A DNA stretch of 64,000 bases from DATMER01 sp963844885 (GTDB lineage Bacteria > Acidobacteriota > Thermoanaerobaculia > Multivoradales > UBA5704), in the NCBI GenBank assembly GCA_963844885.1, contig CAWJQA010000020.1:434001-498000 (forward strand). Reading direction: 5' to 3'. A model generated the notes under the pieces. The model did not search any database, was not told the origin of the DNA, and worked only from the letters and a program-made list of their open reading frames with translations. The position numbers and the translations under genes are program-made. Of the stretch, positions 34,507 to 43,696 are shown in pieces (the first letter of the stretch is position 1; each line of letters begins with the position of its first letter).

Positions 34507-37500
34507 TTACTGGACGGTCAGAGCGGTGTCGTCGATCACGAACGAGGTCTGCAGCGAGGCGTCTTCCACGCCGAGGAAGTAGACCCGGATCGTCTGGCCC
34601 TTGTAGGCGATGAGGTTGAAGCTCTTCTGGGTGTAGCCGGCCGCCTTGTTGAGGTTCGAGTAGGTCGCGAGGGTCGCGAGCACCGTGTTCGAGGTGTTGC
34701 GGACCTGCGGCTTGAGGGTGTCGTACGCGATGGTGGTCGTCGTCTCCGCGGAGTCGATGTGGAGCCAGAAGGTGAGCGTCGCCGTGGTCGCGGTCGACGG
34801 GATCGTCACGGTCTGGTAGAGGGAGTCGGTGTGGGTCGTGCCGTAGCCGTTGAGCCACGCCTTCCAGGAGCCGCCGTGGGCCGGCTCGCTGACGTTGTCG
34901 TTGTCGATGACGCCGGTAGTGGCCACCCAGGGAGTCGCCGTGCCGGTCTCGAAGCCCGGGTTGACGAGGAGCTGCTGCTGCGACGAGCTGGTCACCGTGA
35001 GGGCGACGGTCGTGGTGTGGGTGATGGAGCCACCGGTGCCGGTGATGGTGATCGTGTAGGTGCCCAGAGCGGTGGAGGAAGCCACCGCCATGGTCATCGT
35101 CGAGGTGCCCGAGCCGGGCGCCGCGATCGACGTGGGGGCGAAGGTGACGGTCACGCCGGTGGGCTGGCCGGTGGCGGACAGCGCGATGGCGTTGTTGAAG
35201 CCGTTGAGCACCGTGGTGGTGATCGTCGAGCTGCCCGAGTTGCCCTGCACGACCGACACGGTCGCGGGCGAAGCCGAGATCGTGAAGTCCGGGTTGGTGC
35301 TGGCGACCGGGATCACCGACTGGCAGGTGCTCGGCGTGCCGCCGCAGGCCTCGTTGCCGCTCGGATGGGCGACGATCTGGTAGTAGTAGGTGATGCCGTT
35401 GGCCACGCCCGTGTCGGTCAGGGACGTGGTCGAGTTGTCGTTGGCGATCTTGGTGAAGCCGGCGTTGCAGCCGACCTCGTTGCGGTAGACGTCGTAGACG
35501 CCCGAGGAGCCGGACCAGCTCAGGCCGACCTGGTTGTTGCCGGCGGTCAGGGTGACCGTCGGGGTGACCGGCGAGGTGCAGCCGGCGAACGTCGTGCTGG
35601 CGCCGGCGTCGGTGGTGCAGGCGATGCCGTGGCGGTTGAACGCCGCGTAGAGCGCGCCGCCGTGCGGGGTGCCGTTGGAGAGGTTGCCGTCATCGTCGTC
35701 CACGGCGCGCATGGTCTTCCACCAGTTGCCCGCGCCGCAGCCGTTGCTGGTGTACGTGCCGCCGGTGGTGCAGGTGAAGGAGCTGGTCGAGGTCGAGCGC
35801 GACAGGTACCACAGGCGGTCGAGGACGGTCCACGCCGTGCCGGAGCCCGGGTTGGGCAGGTCGCGGTTGGCGAAATCCCAAACCGCTTCGGAAGGCACGT
35901 ACGACTCGCAGTGGACTTCCTTGCCGCACGGGCCGGAGCCGGCGCTGCAACGGACCTGGGTGAAGTTGCTCACCGTGGCCGGGGTGTTGGAGGTGTGCTT
36001 GGCATAGTCGATGTCGCGGACGCCCGTGCAGGACGTGCAGGCATCGCCGTAACCGCCGCAGTTCGAGGTGAGGAAGCCGGGTCCGATGCAGGAGGCGTGG
36101 AGCGCGATGGCGGCCGTCAAGTCGCCGTACGCCTCACCCGTGCCGCCCTCGGAAGCCGCGCCGTTGCCGTCGTTGCTGTCGAGGCCGTGGCCGTACTCGT
36201 GAAGCGACACGGCGGCGATCTCACCCGTGTTGCCGCAGCCGCCGCCCGACTTGAAGAAGTTCAGCGACGAGCCGTTCCAGTAGGCGTTGCAGGTCTGGTT
36301 GAGGTTGACGTTGACCGTGAGCTGCTGGGTCAGCCAGGTGTTGCTCGGCAGCCAGGCGCGGCCCACTTCCTTGATGCGGTTGACATGGTAGAACTGGCCG
36401 CGGGCGGAGTGGGTGTTGCCGGCGCCGCCGCCACCCGCGGGGATGGTGCAGTCCGTGCCGGAGGAGGTGCCGAACGGCAGGTTGCCGCTGCCGTCCGACG
36501 CCTTGGAGATCGCGCCGCAGGTGTCGGAGATCCGCACGTACTGGCCGGCCAGCGACGAGGTCACCGCCGCGGTGTTGTTGTAGTTGCCGGCCGAGTTGGT
36601 GTAGCCGCCGGACGAGATGTTGGTGAAGGGCATCGGCCGCACGACTTCGGCGCCCGTGGTCGGCGAGCTCATGTAGACACCGCCGGTCGCCTGCGCGGTG
36701 ACGTAGTCGTTGATGTCGGCGAGCTCGAGAACCTCACCGGAGGAGGCGTCGACGCGGGCACGCCAGGTGCCCATCACGCCGTCGCGATGGAAGATGAACT
36801 GCCAGACCGGGGCGATGCCGCGGCCCTGGCCGAACGCGAAGCCTTCGGCATAGCGGTTGTTGACCGCGCCCACCGGGATCAGGTGGAGCGAGCCGCCGTC
36901 GCGGAAGGAGTCGGCCGCGCTGAAGCCGCCGATGAACTTGGAGAGGATCGAGAGCGCCTGCCCCTTCTTCAGCTTGGCGATCGGAGCGACCGCGTTGCTG
37001 TGCGGCAGGTTCTCGGAGCCGAACTGGATCAGGTTGCCGTGGTTGACACGGAAGACCACGCGGGCGCCTTCGATGACGAGGCCGCTCTTGTCCATGACAT
37101 CGAAGTCGAGGAACCAGAGATAGTCCGCGGGATTGCCGGAACGGCCCTTGTTGAGGACCAGCGATTTGGGATCGACGCCGAGGATTCCGGCCACCTTGGG
37201 CACGAAATTGCGCGCGATGCGCTCCATGTCGGCGAGGGTCGGAGCCGACGCGCCGGCGATCAGATTGTTGCCGGTGCCGGCGATCCAGGGGATACCGGCG
37301 CCTTCAGCGATGCTGATGCGGCCGGTCCGCGAGTCGACCATGGCCTTCCATTCGCCGTTGGTGCCGCTGAAGCCGGCCCAACTGTTGGCGACGTCGAACG
37401 CCACGATGCCCTGGACGTTGTCGACGGACTCGAGGGATTCCGTAGCGTGGAGCCGAGGGCTGGCGAAAGCCATGCCGTCGAGGGCCGACTGGCCCTGCTT

Positions 37501-37590
37501 GGCCATCTGGGCCGACGCCGCTCCCGGCAGGACGGCGACCACGCCGACCACCAGAAGAAGAGCCAGCAGGAAACGGGATGCGCGATTCAT
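34507..37590 (-). CDS. Secreted M4-like (thermolysin family) metallopeptidase with C-terminal Ig-like and carbohydrate-binding-like domains
   Basis: 1027 residues. A signal peptide (RFLLALLLVVGVVAVLPGAA) leads a propeptide with FTP/PepSY-like sequence, then a zinc peptidase: SLHEYGHGLDS (HExxH about 463-467) and downstream GGTGEAYGDLTAAIAL, whose Glu is the third ligand. Many cysteines suggest disulphides. The C-terminus has a fibronectin-like stretch (NNQVGLSWSGSSGVYDVYRN), an Ig-like repeat rich in Ser/Thr (TLTVTSSS-type) and a jelly-roll-like end beginning LLVNPGFETGTATPWVATTG. The protein is exported and probably matures by cleavage of the propeptide to digest proteins outside the cell. 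ATG at 37590 follows AAGGAGGAACTGCTC. It is somewhat like bacterial elastase, but the catalytic glycine-rich context differs from classical M4. Confidence 0.85.
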   Translation of the reverse strand: MNRASRFLLALLLVVGVVAVLPGAASAQMAKQGQSALDGMAFASPRLHATESLESVDNVQGIVAFDVANSWAGFSGTNGEWKAMVDSRTGRISIAEGAGIPWIAGTGNNLIAGASAPTLADMERIARNFVPKVAGILGVDPKSLVLNKGRSGNPADYLWFLDFDVMDKSGLVIEGARVVFRVNHGNLIQFGSENLPHSNAVAPIAKLKKGQALSILSKFIGGFSAADSFRDGGSLHLIPVGAVNNRYAEGFAFGQGRGIAPVWQFIFHRDGVMGTWRARVDASSGEVLELADINDYVTAQATGGVYMSSPTTGAEVVRPMPFTNISSGGYTNSAGNYNNTAAVTSSLAGQYVRISDTCGAISKASDGSGNLPFGTSSGTDCTIPAGGGGAGNTHSARGQFYHVNRIKEVGRAWLPSNTWLTQQLTVNVNLNQTCNAYWNGSSLNFFKSGGGCGNTGEIAAVSLHEYGHGLDSNDGNGAASEGGTGEAYGDLTAAIALHASCIGPGFLTSNCGGYGDACTSCTGVRDIDYAKHTSNTPATVSNFTQVRCSAGSGPCGKEVHCESYVPSEAVWDFANRDLPNPGSGTAWTVLDRLWYLSRSTSTSSFTCTTGGTYTSNGCGAGNWWKTMRAVDDDDGNLSNGTPHGGALYAAFNRHGIACTTDAGASTTFAGCTSPVTPTVTLTAGNNQVGLSWSGSSGVYDVYRNEVGCNAGFTKIANDNSTTSLTDTGVANGITYYYQIVAHPSGNEACGGTPSTCQSVIPVASTNPDFTISASPATVSVVQGNSGSSTITTTVLNGFNNAIALSATGQPTGVTVTFAPTSIAAPGSGTSTMTMAVASSTALGTYTITITGTGGSITHTTTVALTVTSSSQQQLLVNPGFETGTATPWVATTGVIDNDNVSEPAHGGSWKAWLNGYGTTHTDSLYQTVTIPSTATTATLTFWLHIDSAETTTTIAYDTLKPQVRNTSNTVLATLATYSNLNKAAGYTQKSFNLIAYKGQTIRVYFLGVEDASLQTSFVIDDTALTVQ

Positions 37591-37614
37591 GAGCAGTTCC
37601 TCCTTGAGTGACAC

Positions 37615-37642
37615 AACACGTGTTAAGATGATCATCCTATAC
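37615..37642 (-). promoter_or_regulatory. Promoter with two adjacent palindromes upstream of the protease gene
   Basis: Two perfect 10-base palindromes, AACACGTGTT (37615-37624) and GATGATCATC (37627-37636), lie side by side, followed on the minus strand by a TATAGG -10-like box (37637-37642). They cover the expected transcription start, where a repressor would bind. Regulator unknown. Confidence 0.35.
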
Positions 37643-37698
37643 ATCATGGATGAGCACTGAGCCCGGACAGGCGGCCGGCATGGCCACCGCCGGGGAGC

Positions 37699-37707
37699 TG
37701 CTATACT
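37699..37707 (+). promoter_or_regulatory. Extended -10 promoter of the sulfatase-TPR gene
   Basis: TGCTATACT, an extended -10, about 95 bases before the ATG at 37803. The leader is otherwise featureless. Confidence 0.4.
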
Positions 37708-37802
37708 GCGCCGCCGTCCAGGAAAGGGAGGGCCCTTCCCCGAGGCGGTAGAGTCGGCGATCGAGCTCTGGATTTCTCACTAGAACTAAGGGTGTCTCAA
37801 CC

Positions 37803-39944
37803 ATGACAAAGCGAGCCGGTTGGGTGAAGATTTTTTTCGGGATCGTTCTCGCCGTCCTCGCTGAAGCGGTCGCCGGCGGTCTCGCGGCGGGGCAGGCCAC
37901 CCCTCCGGCGGCCCCGCGCCGCAACCTCGTCCTCATCACGCTGGACACCACCCGTGCCGACCACCTCGGCTCCTACGGCTGGAAGGATGCGCGGACGCCG
38001 AACCTGGACGCCCTCGCTGCCCGGGGCACCCGCTTCGTCCGCTGCGACACGGCCGCTCCGGTCACCCTGCCGAGCCACGCGACGATCCTGACCGGCCTCT
38101 TCCCGCCACGCACCGGTGTGCGGGACAACGGCACCTTCGTCCTTGCCGAAAAGGTGGAGACGCTGGCCGAGCGCCTCGCCGCCCACGGCTACGACACCGC
38201 CGCGGTGGTCTCGGCCATCGTCCTGGCCCGCCGCCACGGCCTGAACCAGGGTTTCCGGATTTACGACGACGACCTCGGAGCCGGCTTCGCCGCCGGCACG
38301 GAGGTCGCCGAGCGCCAGGCCGAGCCCACGACCGCCGCCGCCCTCGCCGCCGCCGCGCGGCTGAAGCCGCCGTTCTTCCTCTGGGTGCATTACTACGACC
38401 CGCACGAGGAGTACCGGCCGCCCACCCGCTTCGCCGCCGCCGCGACCGGTCCGACCCGGCTCTACGACGCCGAGATCGCGGCCGTGGACGACCAGATCGG
38501 GGTGCTGCTCGCGAAGCTGCCCAAGGACGTGGACGTGGTGGTGGTGGGCGATCACGGCGAGATGCTGGGCGAGCACGGCGAGCTCCATCACGGCCTCCTG
38601 CTCTACCGCGCCGCCCGGCGGGTGCCGCTGATCGTCGCCGGACCCGGCGTGCCCGCCGGCCGCACCGAGGAGTGTTTGGTGCGCACCGCCGACGTCGCGC
38701 CCACGCTGCTGGCGCTCGCCGGGGTGCCGCTCCCCGGCGGCGGCCTGGACGGGGAGAGCCTGTTGCCCCTCACCGCTTCCGGAAAGGCCTGCGGCCGGAC
38801 GAGCTACAGCGAGAGCTTCCTGCCGTTCTTCGCCTACAAGTGGTATCCGCTGCGCTCGCTCTCCACCGACCGCTTCTTCTACCTGCACGCACCGAAGAGC
38901 AGCCTCTACCAGATCCCGTCCGATCCGGACGAGAAGACCGACATCGCGGCCGAGCAGCCGGGGGCCATGCGCCTCTGGGACAAGCGGCTGCGCACCCGGC
39001 TCCAGGCGGCGGGCGAGACTCTGGACTCGGAGGTGCGCCCGGAGAACGTGCTCACGGAGGAGCAGCGGCGCCAGCTCGCGAGCCTCGGCTATCTGGGTGG
39101 TGGGTCGGGCGGCACGGTGCGCTCGGGCTTGCCGGACCCCCGGGACATGGCCGACATCGCGGATGCCCTCCATGACGCCGCGGCCGGCGTGCAGGAAGGC
39201 AAGTGCGAGGAGGTTCTGCCGCGGCTCCAGGAGATCGTCAAGAAGGACCCGCACAACTTCCCGGCCCTCAGCCTGGCCGGCAACTGCCTGGAGGTCGCCG
39301 GACGCTTGGACTCGGCGCTCGCCCTGTTTCGGCGGGCAAGCCAGGAGAACGAGCTGTCCGCCGTGCCGGTGGTCAACATCGCCGGCTGCCTGAAGCAGTT
39401 GGGGAAGCGCGAGGAGGCGGAGAAGGAGTATCGCCACGCCCTGGCCCTCGACCCGAGCCAGGGAGAAGCCGCCAGCAACCTGGCGCAGCTCCTGAGCGAG
39501 CGCGGCGATCGGGGGGATCAGGGAGGGCGGGCCGAAGCCCTGAAGGTGCTCGACGCCTCGATCGCGGCCGGCAGCTACTCCTCGGAGGTCTACCTGGAGC
39601 GCGGGCTGATCGAGGTCGAGCTCAACCGTCTCCAGGACGCGCTGCGCGACTTCCACGAATCGGCGCGGCGCAACCCGGCGAACCCGGTCCCCTTGGAGAA
39701 CGCGGCCCGCGCCGCCTACCGCCTCGGCCGCCACCGCGAGGCGGTTCAGCTCTACGAGCAGCTCCTGCGCCTCCAGCCCGGCCGCGGCGACCTCTGGAAG
39801 ACAACGGGCGCCCTCTATTTCTACGAGCTGGGGGACAAGACCGACGCCCAACGCTGCTTCCGCCGCGCCCTCACCCTCGAGACCGACCCGGCCGAGAGAG
39901 AGAAGATCGAGGAGACCCTCGAAGAGATCGAATCGGCCTCCTGA
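37803..39944 (+). CDS. Alkaline-phosphatase-superfamily (sulfatase-like) enzyme fused to TPR repeats
   Basis: 713 residues. An N-terminal hydrophobic segment (VKIFFGIVLAVLAEAVAGGL) acts as signal or anchor. The enzyme domain begins NLVLITLDTTRADHLGSYG with the metal-binding Asp pair and continues to VVVVGDHGEMLGEHGELHHG with the Asp-His metal ligands. The nucleophile region reads APVTLPSHATILTG: no Cys-x-Pro-x-Arg formylglycine site, so it is not a canonical sulfatase and may be a phosphatase, phosphodiesterase or transferase using Thr or Ser. From about residue 460 TPR-like helices follow (VINIAGCLKQLGKREEAEKE-type, then NLAQLLSERGD and ALRDFHESARRNPANPVPLE). Location: periplasm or outer face. 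This enzyme-TPR layout recurs, from memory, in acidobacterial genomes. Confidence 0.8.
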   Translation: MTKRAGWVKIFFGIVLAVLAEAVAGGLAAGQATPPAAPRRNLVLITLDTTRADHLGSYGWKDARTPNLDALAARGTRFVRCDTAAPVTLPSHATILTGLFPPRTGVRDNGTFVLAEKVETLAERLAAHGYDTAAVVSAIVLARRHGLNQGFRIYDDDLGAGFAAGTEVAERQAEPTTAAALAAAARLKPPFFLWVHYYDPHEEYRPPTRFAAAATGPTRLYDAEIAAVDDQIGVLLAKLPKDVDVVVVGDHGEMLGEHGELHHGLLLYRAARRVPLIVAGPGVPAGRTEECLVRTADVAPTLLALAGVPLPGGGLDGESLLPLTASGKACGRTSYSESFLPFFAYKWYPLRSLSTDRFFYLHAPKSSLYQIPSDPDEKTDIAAEQPGAMRLWDKRLRTRLQAAGETLDSEVRPENVLTEEQRRQLASLGYLGGGSGGTVRSGLPDPRDMADIADALHDAAAGVQEGKCEEVLPRLQEIVKKDPHNFPALSLAGNCLEVAGRLDSALALFRRASQENELSAVPVVNIAGCLKQLGKREEAEKEYRHALALDPSQGEAASNLAQLLSERGDRGDQGGRAEALKVLDASIAAGSYSSEVYLERGLIEVELNRLQDALRDFHESARRNPANPVPLENAARAAYRLGRHREAVQLYEQLLRLQPGRGDLWKTTGALYFYELGDKTDAQRCFRRALTLETDPAEREKIEETLEEIESAS

Positions 39945-39977
39945 AAGTCAGCGGTTCCGCGGGGCGCGCCGGTCAGC

Positions 39978-40508
39978 TCAGAGATCCTTCCGCGCCGTGA
40001 TTTCGATCCCCGACGTACACAGCACCCGGCTGCCGTCCGGGACGTCCCGGGCCACGATGGCGTTGACGCCGATGAAAACGTTGTCGCCGATCCGGATCTC
40101 CCCGATCACCTTGGCTCCGGCTCCGATGAAGACGTTGTCGCCGATGACCGGCATCTTCTCGACCACCTTGGGGCTCGGCGAGCCGATGGTCACCTGGTGG
40201 AGGAGCAGGGCGTCGCGGCCGATCTTCGCGTAGCCGCCGATCACGATGCCGTTGCCGTGAGCGATGCGCAGGCCCGGTCCGATCTCCGCTCCCGGCCCGA
40301 TGTCCACGCCGGTGAGGTGTTGGTTCAAGCGGGCGAACAGCGGGCCGAGGACCGGGATGCCCCGGCTTTTGAACCAGTGCGCGATGCGGTGGAACACCAC
40401 CGCCTGGTAGCCGGCCTCGAAGAGCAGCGATTCGATCACGTACCAGGGGAACGGCTTGGTCTTGATCTCCCGCAGCCGCCGGGTGTCCTCGCGCAGGTTA
40501 TCGAGCAT
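39978..40508 (-). CDS. Serine-acetyltransferase-like hexapeptide-repeat acyltransferase
   Basis: 176 residues. After a helical N-terminus (FHRIAHWFKSRGIPVLGPLF) come left-handed-helix hexapeptide repeats (VDIGPGAEIGPGLRIAHGNG, then IGDNVFIGAGAKVIGEIRIG and DNVFIGVNAIVARDVPDGS). LRIAHGNGIVIG has the histidine typical of CysE-like enzymes. The partner is a membrane polysaccharide-type protein gene whose 3' end overlaps this start by 11 bases, so it more likely acetylates a sugar or glycan than serine. Confidence 0.8.
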   Translation of the reverse strand: MLDNLREDTRRLREIKTKPFPWYVIESLLFEAGYQAVVFHRIAHWFKSRGIPVLGPLFARLNQHLTGVDIGPGAEIGPGLRIAHGNGIVIGGYAKIGRDALLLHQVTIGSPSPKVVEKMPVIGDNVFIGAGAKVIGEIRIGDNVFIGVNAIVARDVPDGSRVLCTSGIEITARKDL

Positions 40509-42768
40509 CGGCCGTCTCTTTCGCCATCACGTGGACCTCCCGGCGGAAGGTGTTGCCACCGTTTTTCTCCGAGAACCAGGATACGGTCTCGAACACCGGA
40601 TCGAGCTCCAGCACGTAGGTGCCCGGCTCGGACGGCGCGATCACCTGCTGCCGGACGCTGATCCGGCCGCCGGGCGGCACCGGCTCTTTCAGGTCCGTCC
40701 GTTGACCCTCGCGCACGACCTCCCGGCCGTCCGGGGTGCGCCAGTGGTAGGACAGGCTCACCCGGGCGCCGCTCGTCACCGGCCAGGTCACACGGCTGCG
40801 GTTGAACAGCCGGGTCAGCACCGTGAACGTTTCGCCGGCTTTGACTTCCTCCGGCACCATCGTCTCTCCCCACCGGATGTCGTAGAGGTTCGCGTCGAGC
40901 GCCTCGCCGGTGCCGAGATACGTCAGCTCGGCGCCGGCGAAAAAGTTTTCCTCTACCTTTTCATTGCCGGCGAAGTAGGAGCACGACTCGGGCGGCAGCT
41001 CGCGCGTCCAGTGGCGGATGCGGCCGGTCTCCGGATGAACGATCATGCGATAGGCATAGTTCGTCCCGGTCTTCGTCGTCCAGACGCGGGTCGGGTCTCC
41101 CGGGCGCAGCTCGACGCGCCGCGCTTCGCCGGCTCCGAGATCGAACGTCTCCTTCGTGTCACCCAGGCGGATCCTCAGGTGGTTGTGTGGCGCCGGGCTG
41201 CTCACCAGGAAGACCATCTTTCCGAGAGGCGCGCCGGACATCAGATACAGCTCGACCGTATCGGCGCCGCGCACCCAGAGCGATTCGCCGAGCGGAAGAA
41301 ACTGATCCTTCCTGCCGATCAGTCGGAAGTCGCCCATGGGAATGCGGTGGTAGCCGGGGACGTTTTTCAACGTCAGCTCCAGCGGGAACCAGCGGAAGGG
41401 GATGTTGCGCACGTGCGCCTGAAGCGTGGGCTCCGGCCCGACGTCGCCGAACGGGGTGAAGATCAGCGGCGCCAGGAAAAGCCCGGCCCAGGCGTAGCCG
41501 GCGGGGACCGTCCAGCGCGGCCGGATGCGCGTCACCAGGAAGAGAAAGGCCGGATAGACGTTGACAAAGTAGCGGTTGCCGATGAACCCGCCGCCGCCCT
41601 GCCAGTTCCAGGCGATCTGGAGGAGGAAGAACAGCGCCACGCCGGACACCGCCACAAGGATCAGCCAGCGCTCCACCGACCTCCGGCCATGGATCAGGAA
41701 GAGCAGCACCGACAAGGCGGCGAACGGCAGGTAGAGGATCAGCCCCGCGTGCCGGCCCCAGAGGAAGTAGCCGACGTTGTCGGTGAATTCGCTCCACTGG
41801 GTGTCCGGCATCCGGAAGAGCCACGTCATGGTGTTGCCGGTGGGTGACGCTGCTGCCGCTGCCGCTCCGGTTGATCCCGTTCCCCCTCTCCCCAGCCCTC
41901 TCCCCCGTTCCGGGGGAGAGGGAGTCGCTCCCAGCGGCTCGACCGGCATCTTCCCCGGCTCACAGACGGTGAAGCCGCTGCGTTCGACACCCAGGTAGGA
42001 GGTCGGCGTGCCGGTCAGCGCCAGCGAGATCCCGGCCACCAGCACGCCGCAGAGCGCCGCGCCCGCGAGCCACGCGCCGGCCGTGCGCCAGTCCTTTCGC
42101 CGGACGTATCCCCACATCGGCGCGATGCCGACGGCCGCGATCATCGGCTTGTTGTAGACCGCCAGGAACAGCGCCGCACCCGAGGCCGCCGCGAGGAGAA
42201 GGACGCGCCGTCCGCTCGGCGGGATCGTCATCTCCTCCCTGGAAAGCCCGAAGTAAAGGCAGGCGGCCACCGCGGCCATGTTGAAGACCTCGGGCTGGAT
42301 CCAGAAGACGTAGGCGAACCCGGCGCTGAGCAGCACGAAGCCCACGGAGTAGAGCGCGGCGAGGCCGTCCGGATTGAAGCGGGCGAGGTAGGACGCGCTC
42401 ATCCAGATCATCGCCACCGTCAGCAGCATGTTGAAGAAGAGCAGGCCGTCGGCGCCGAACAGGCCGGCGAACGGCGCGGCCAGGAGCGAGTAGACGTACG
42501 GCTTGCCGTAGTGGACCGTGTGCCAGCCGTCCCGCGTCATCAGGATCAGGTTGTTCACCGGCTGGTACGGGAACTCCTGGAACAAGCGGTCGACGTCCTT
42601 CACCTCCAGCCGGAGGTCGCCGTCGTGGGCGAGGCTGAGGGCCATCAGGTAGTAGGCCGCCTCGTCCGCCTTGAGGTGCGTCGGCAGCCCCGGCTTGCCG
42701 AGGGCGAGCGGGAACACGAGGAGGAAGAGGGAGACGGCGACGAGGGTCAAGCGGACAGAAGAGCTCAC
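40498..42768 (-). CDS. Large polytopic membrane protein, GT-C glycosyltransferase-like, with C-terminal periplasmic domain
   Basis: 756 residues. About ten hydrophobic segments fill residues 1-480; the first loop has THLKADEAAYYLMALSLAHD, with a DE pair after the first helix as in GT-C enzymes that use lipid-linked sugar donors. The last 270 residues are soluble and strand-rich (ending EPGTYVLELDPVFETVSWFS), probably outside the cell. Between two helices (about residues 275-315) sits a low-complexity insert, ATPSPPERGRGLGRGGTGST, followed by Ala/Gly, which is the translation of an in-frame copy of the dispersed GC-rich repeat. It is coupled to the acyltransferase behind it, and lies in a stretch of glycan genes. 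Donor and acceptor are unknown. Confidence 0.7.
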   Translation of the reverse strand: MSSSVRLTLVAVSLFLLVFPLALGKPGLPTHLKADEAAYYLMALSLAHDGDLRLEVKDVDRLFQEFPYQPVNNLILMTRDGWHTVHYGKPYVYSLLAAPFAGLFGADGLLFFNMLLTVAMIWMSASYLARFNPDGLAALYSVGFVLLSAGFAYVFWIQPEVFNMAAVAACLYFGLSREEMTIPPSGRRVLLLAAASGAALFLAVYNKPMIAAVGIAPMWGYVRRKDWRTAGAWLAGAALCGVLVAGISLALTGTPTSYLGVERSGFTVCEPGKMPVEPLGATPSPPERGRGLGRGGTGSTGAAAAAASPTGNTMTWLFRMPDTQWSEFTDNVGYFLWGRHAGLILYLPFAALSVLLFLIHGRRSVERWLILVAVSGVALFFLLQIAWNWQGGGGFIGNRYFVNVYPAFLFLVTRIRPRWTVPAGYAWAGLFLAPLIFTPFGDVGPEPTLQAHVRNIPFRWFPLELTLKNVPGYHRIPMGDFRLIGRKDQFLPLGESLWVRGADTVELYLMSGAPLGKMVFLVSSPAPHNHLRIRLGDTKETFDLGAGEARRVELRPGDPTRVWTTKTGTNYAYRMIVHPETGRIRHWTRELPPESCSYFAGNEKVEENFFAGAELTYLGTGEALDANLYDIRWGETMVPEEVKAGETFTVLTRLFNRSRVTWPVTSGARVSLSYHWRTPDGREVVREGQRTDLKEPVPPGGRISVRQQVIAPSEPGTYVLELDPVFETVSWFSEKNGGNTFRREVHVMAKETADAR
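41880..41930. repeat. Dispersed repeat inserted in frame inside a coding gene (copy 3)
   Basis: On the minus strand CCCTCTCCCCCGGAACGGGG followed by GAGAGGGCTGGGGAGAGGG forms an imperfect palindrome and matches the same repeat class as 11645 and 22470. It encodes the Pro/Arg/Gly-rich insert of the membrane protein, between two membrane helices, and leaves the frame open. Confidence 0.65.
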
Positions 42769-42853
42769 GGCGGGGGAGTCTAGCAGGCCCTGTGATAGAG
42801 TCGCCGTCTTCGTACGCGTTTCGATCCAAAGGGATTTCCGACCGGATAGACCG

Positions 42854-43621
42854 ATGCTCCCTTACGAAAGCTTCTTGAGCACGGGCGCCGTCCCACGCGT
42901 CAGGGAGCGGGTCAAGGATCTCCTCTCCGCCAGCGCGTTCCCGCTCGGCAGCCTCATCCGTGTCGCCACGAAGGAGCCGGCCATCGCGCTGACCTTCGAC
43001 GACGGCCCGCACCCGGAGGACACTCCGCCGCTCCTGGAGATCCTGGCGCGCCACGGCGCGAAGGCGACCTTCTTCATGGTCGGCCGGAGCGCCCGCCGCT
43101 GGCCGGACCTGGTGAAGCGGGTGGCGGAAGGCGGCCACGCCATCGGCAACCACACCCTGGACCACCTCTCGATGCCGCTGCTCACCGGCCGCTACCGCCG
43201 CAAGCAGATCGAGTGGTGCGACGAGGCCCTGGCACCGTACGGCACGCGCCTCTTCCGGCCGCCGTACGGAGAGCAGATGCCGGGCTCGCGTCTCGACGCC
43301 TTCCGCACCGGCCACCAGGTGGTCTTCTGGGACGTCGTCGCCGAGGACTGGAGGGATGACTCCGCGGATGTCCTGCTGGCGAGGATCTACCGCCGTCTCC
43401 GAAGAGGGAGCATCGTGCTGCTCCATGACACGCTCTACACCACGGTGGAGGAGAGCTGGCGCGACCGGGCGCCGATGCGCGCCGCGGTGGAACAGCTCCT
43501 GGTCGATCTCGAAGACCGGTACCGCTTCGTGACCGTCCCCGAGCTGCTGAAGCTGGGCCGGCCCTACCGCTGGCATAAATACCAGCCGGCGCGGCTGGAG
43601 TGGCTGCGGCAGGTGAGGTAA
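42854..43621 (+). CDS. Polysaccharide deacetylase (NodB homology)
   Basis: 255 residues from the ATG at 42854. The NodB motifs are complete: catalytic/metal Asp pair in ALTFDDGPHPEDTPP, zinc histidines in GNHTLDHLSM, RPPYGEQMPG with the conserved Arg, WDVVAEDW and IVLLHDT. It removes N-acetyl groups from a surface or wall polysaccharide. No signal peptide is visible from this start; there are about 40 residues before the catalytic core. Divergently transcribed from the glycan membrane protein, with which it probably shares a pathway. Confidence 0.9.
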   Translation: MLPYESFLSTGAVPRVRERVKDLLSASAFPLGSLIRVATKEPAIALTFDDGPHPEDTPPLLEILARHGAKATFFMVGRSARRWPDLVKRVAEGGHAIGNHTLDHLSMPLLTGRYRRKQIEWCDEALAPYGTRLFRPPYGEQMPGSRLDAFRTGHQVVFWDVVAEDWRDDSADVLLARIYRRLRRGSIVLLHDTLYTTVEESWRDRAPMRAAVEQLLVDLEDRYRFVTVPELLKLGRPYRWHKYQPARLEWLRQVR

Positions 43622-43661
43622 AGGGGCATGCACTCAGACGACCTCGGCGTGGGACGACCTC

Positions 43662-43690
43662 TTGACAAGGAACCCGCCTACCTGTAAAGT
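43662..43690 (+). promoter_or_regulatory. Near-consensus sigma70 promoter for a candidate small RNA
   Basis: TTGACA at 43662-43667 and TAAAGT at 43685-43690 are separated by exactly 17 bases. It is the best -35/-10 pair in the window and no coding frame starts behind it: the next plus-strand gene is over two kilobases away. Confidence 0.75.
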
Positions 43691-43696
43691 CCCCCT

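Noticed and set aside
39978..40508. CysE serine acetyltransferase of cysteine synthesis
   Set aside because: Hexapeptide fold fits, but the gene is coupled to a glycan membrane protein and no cysteine synthesis gene is near.
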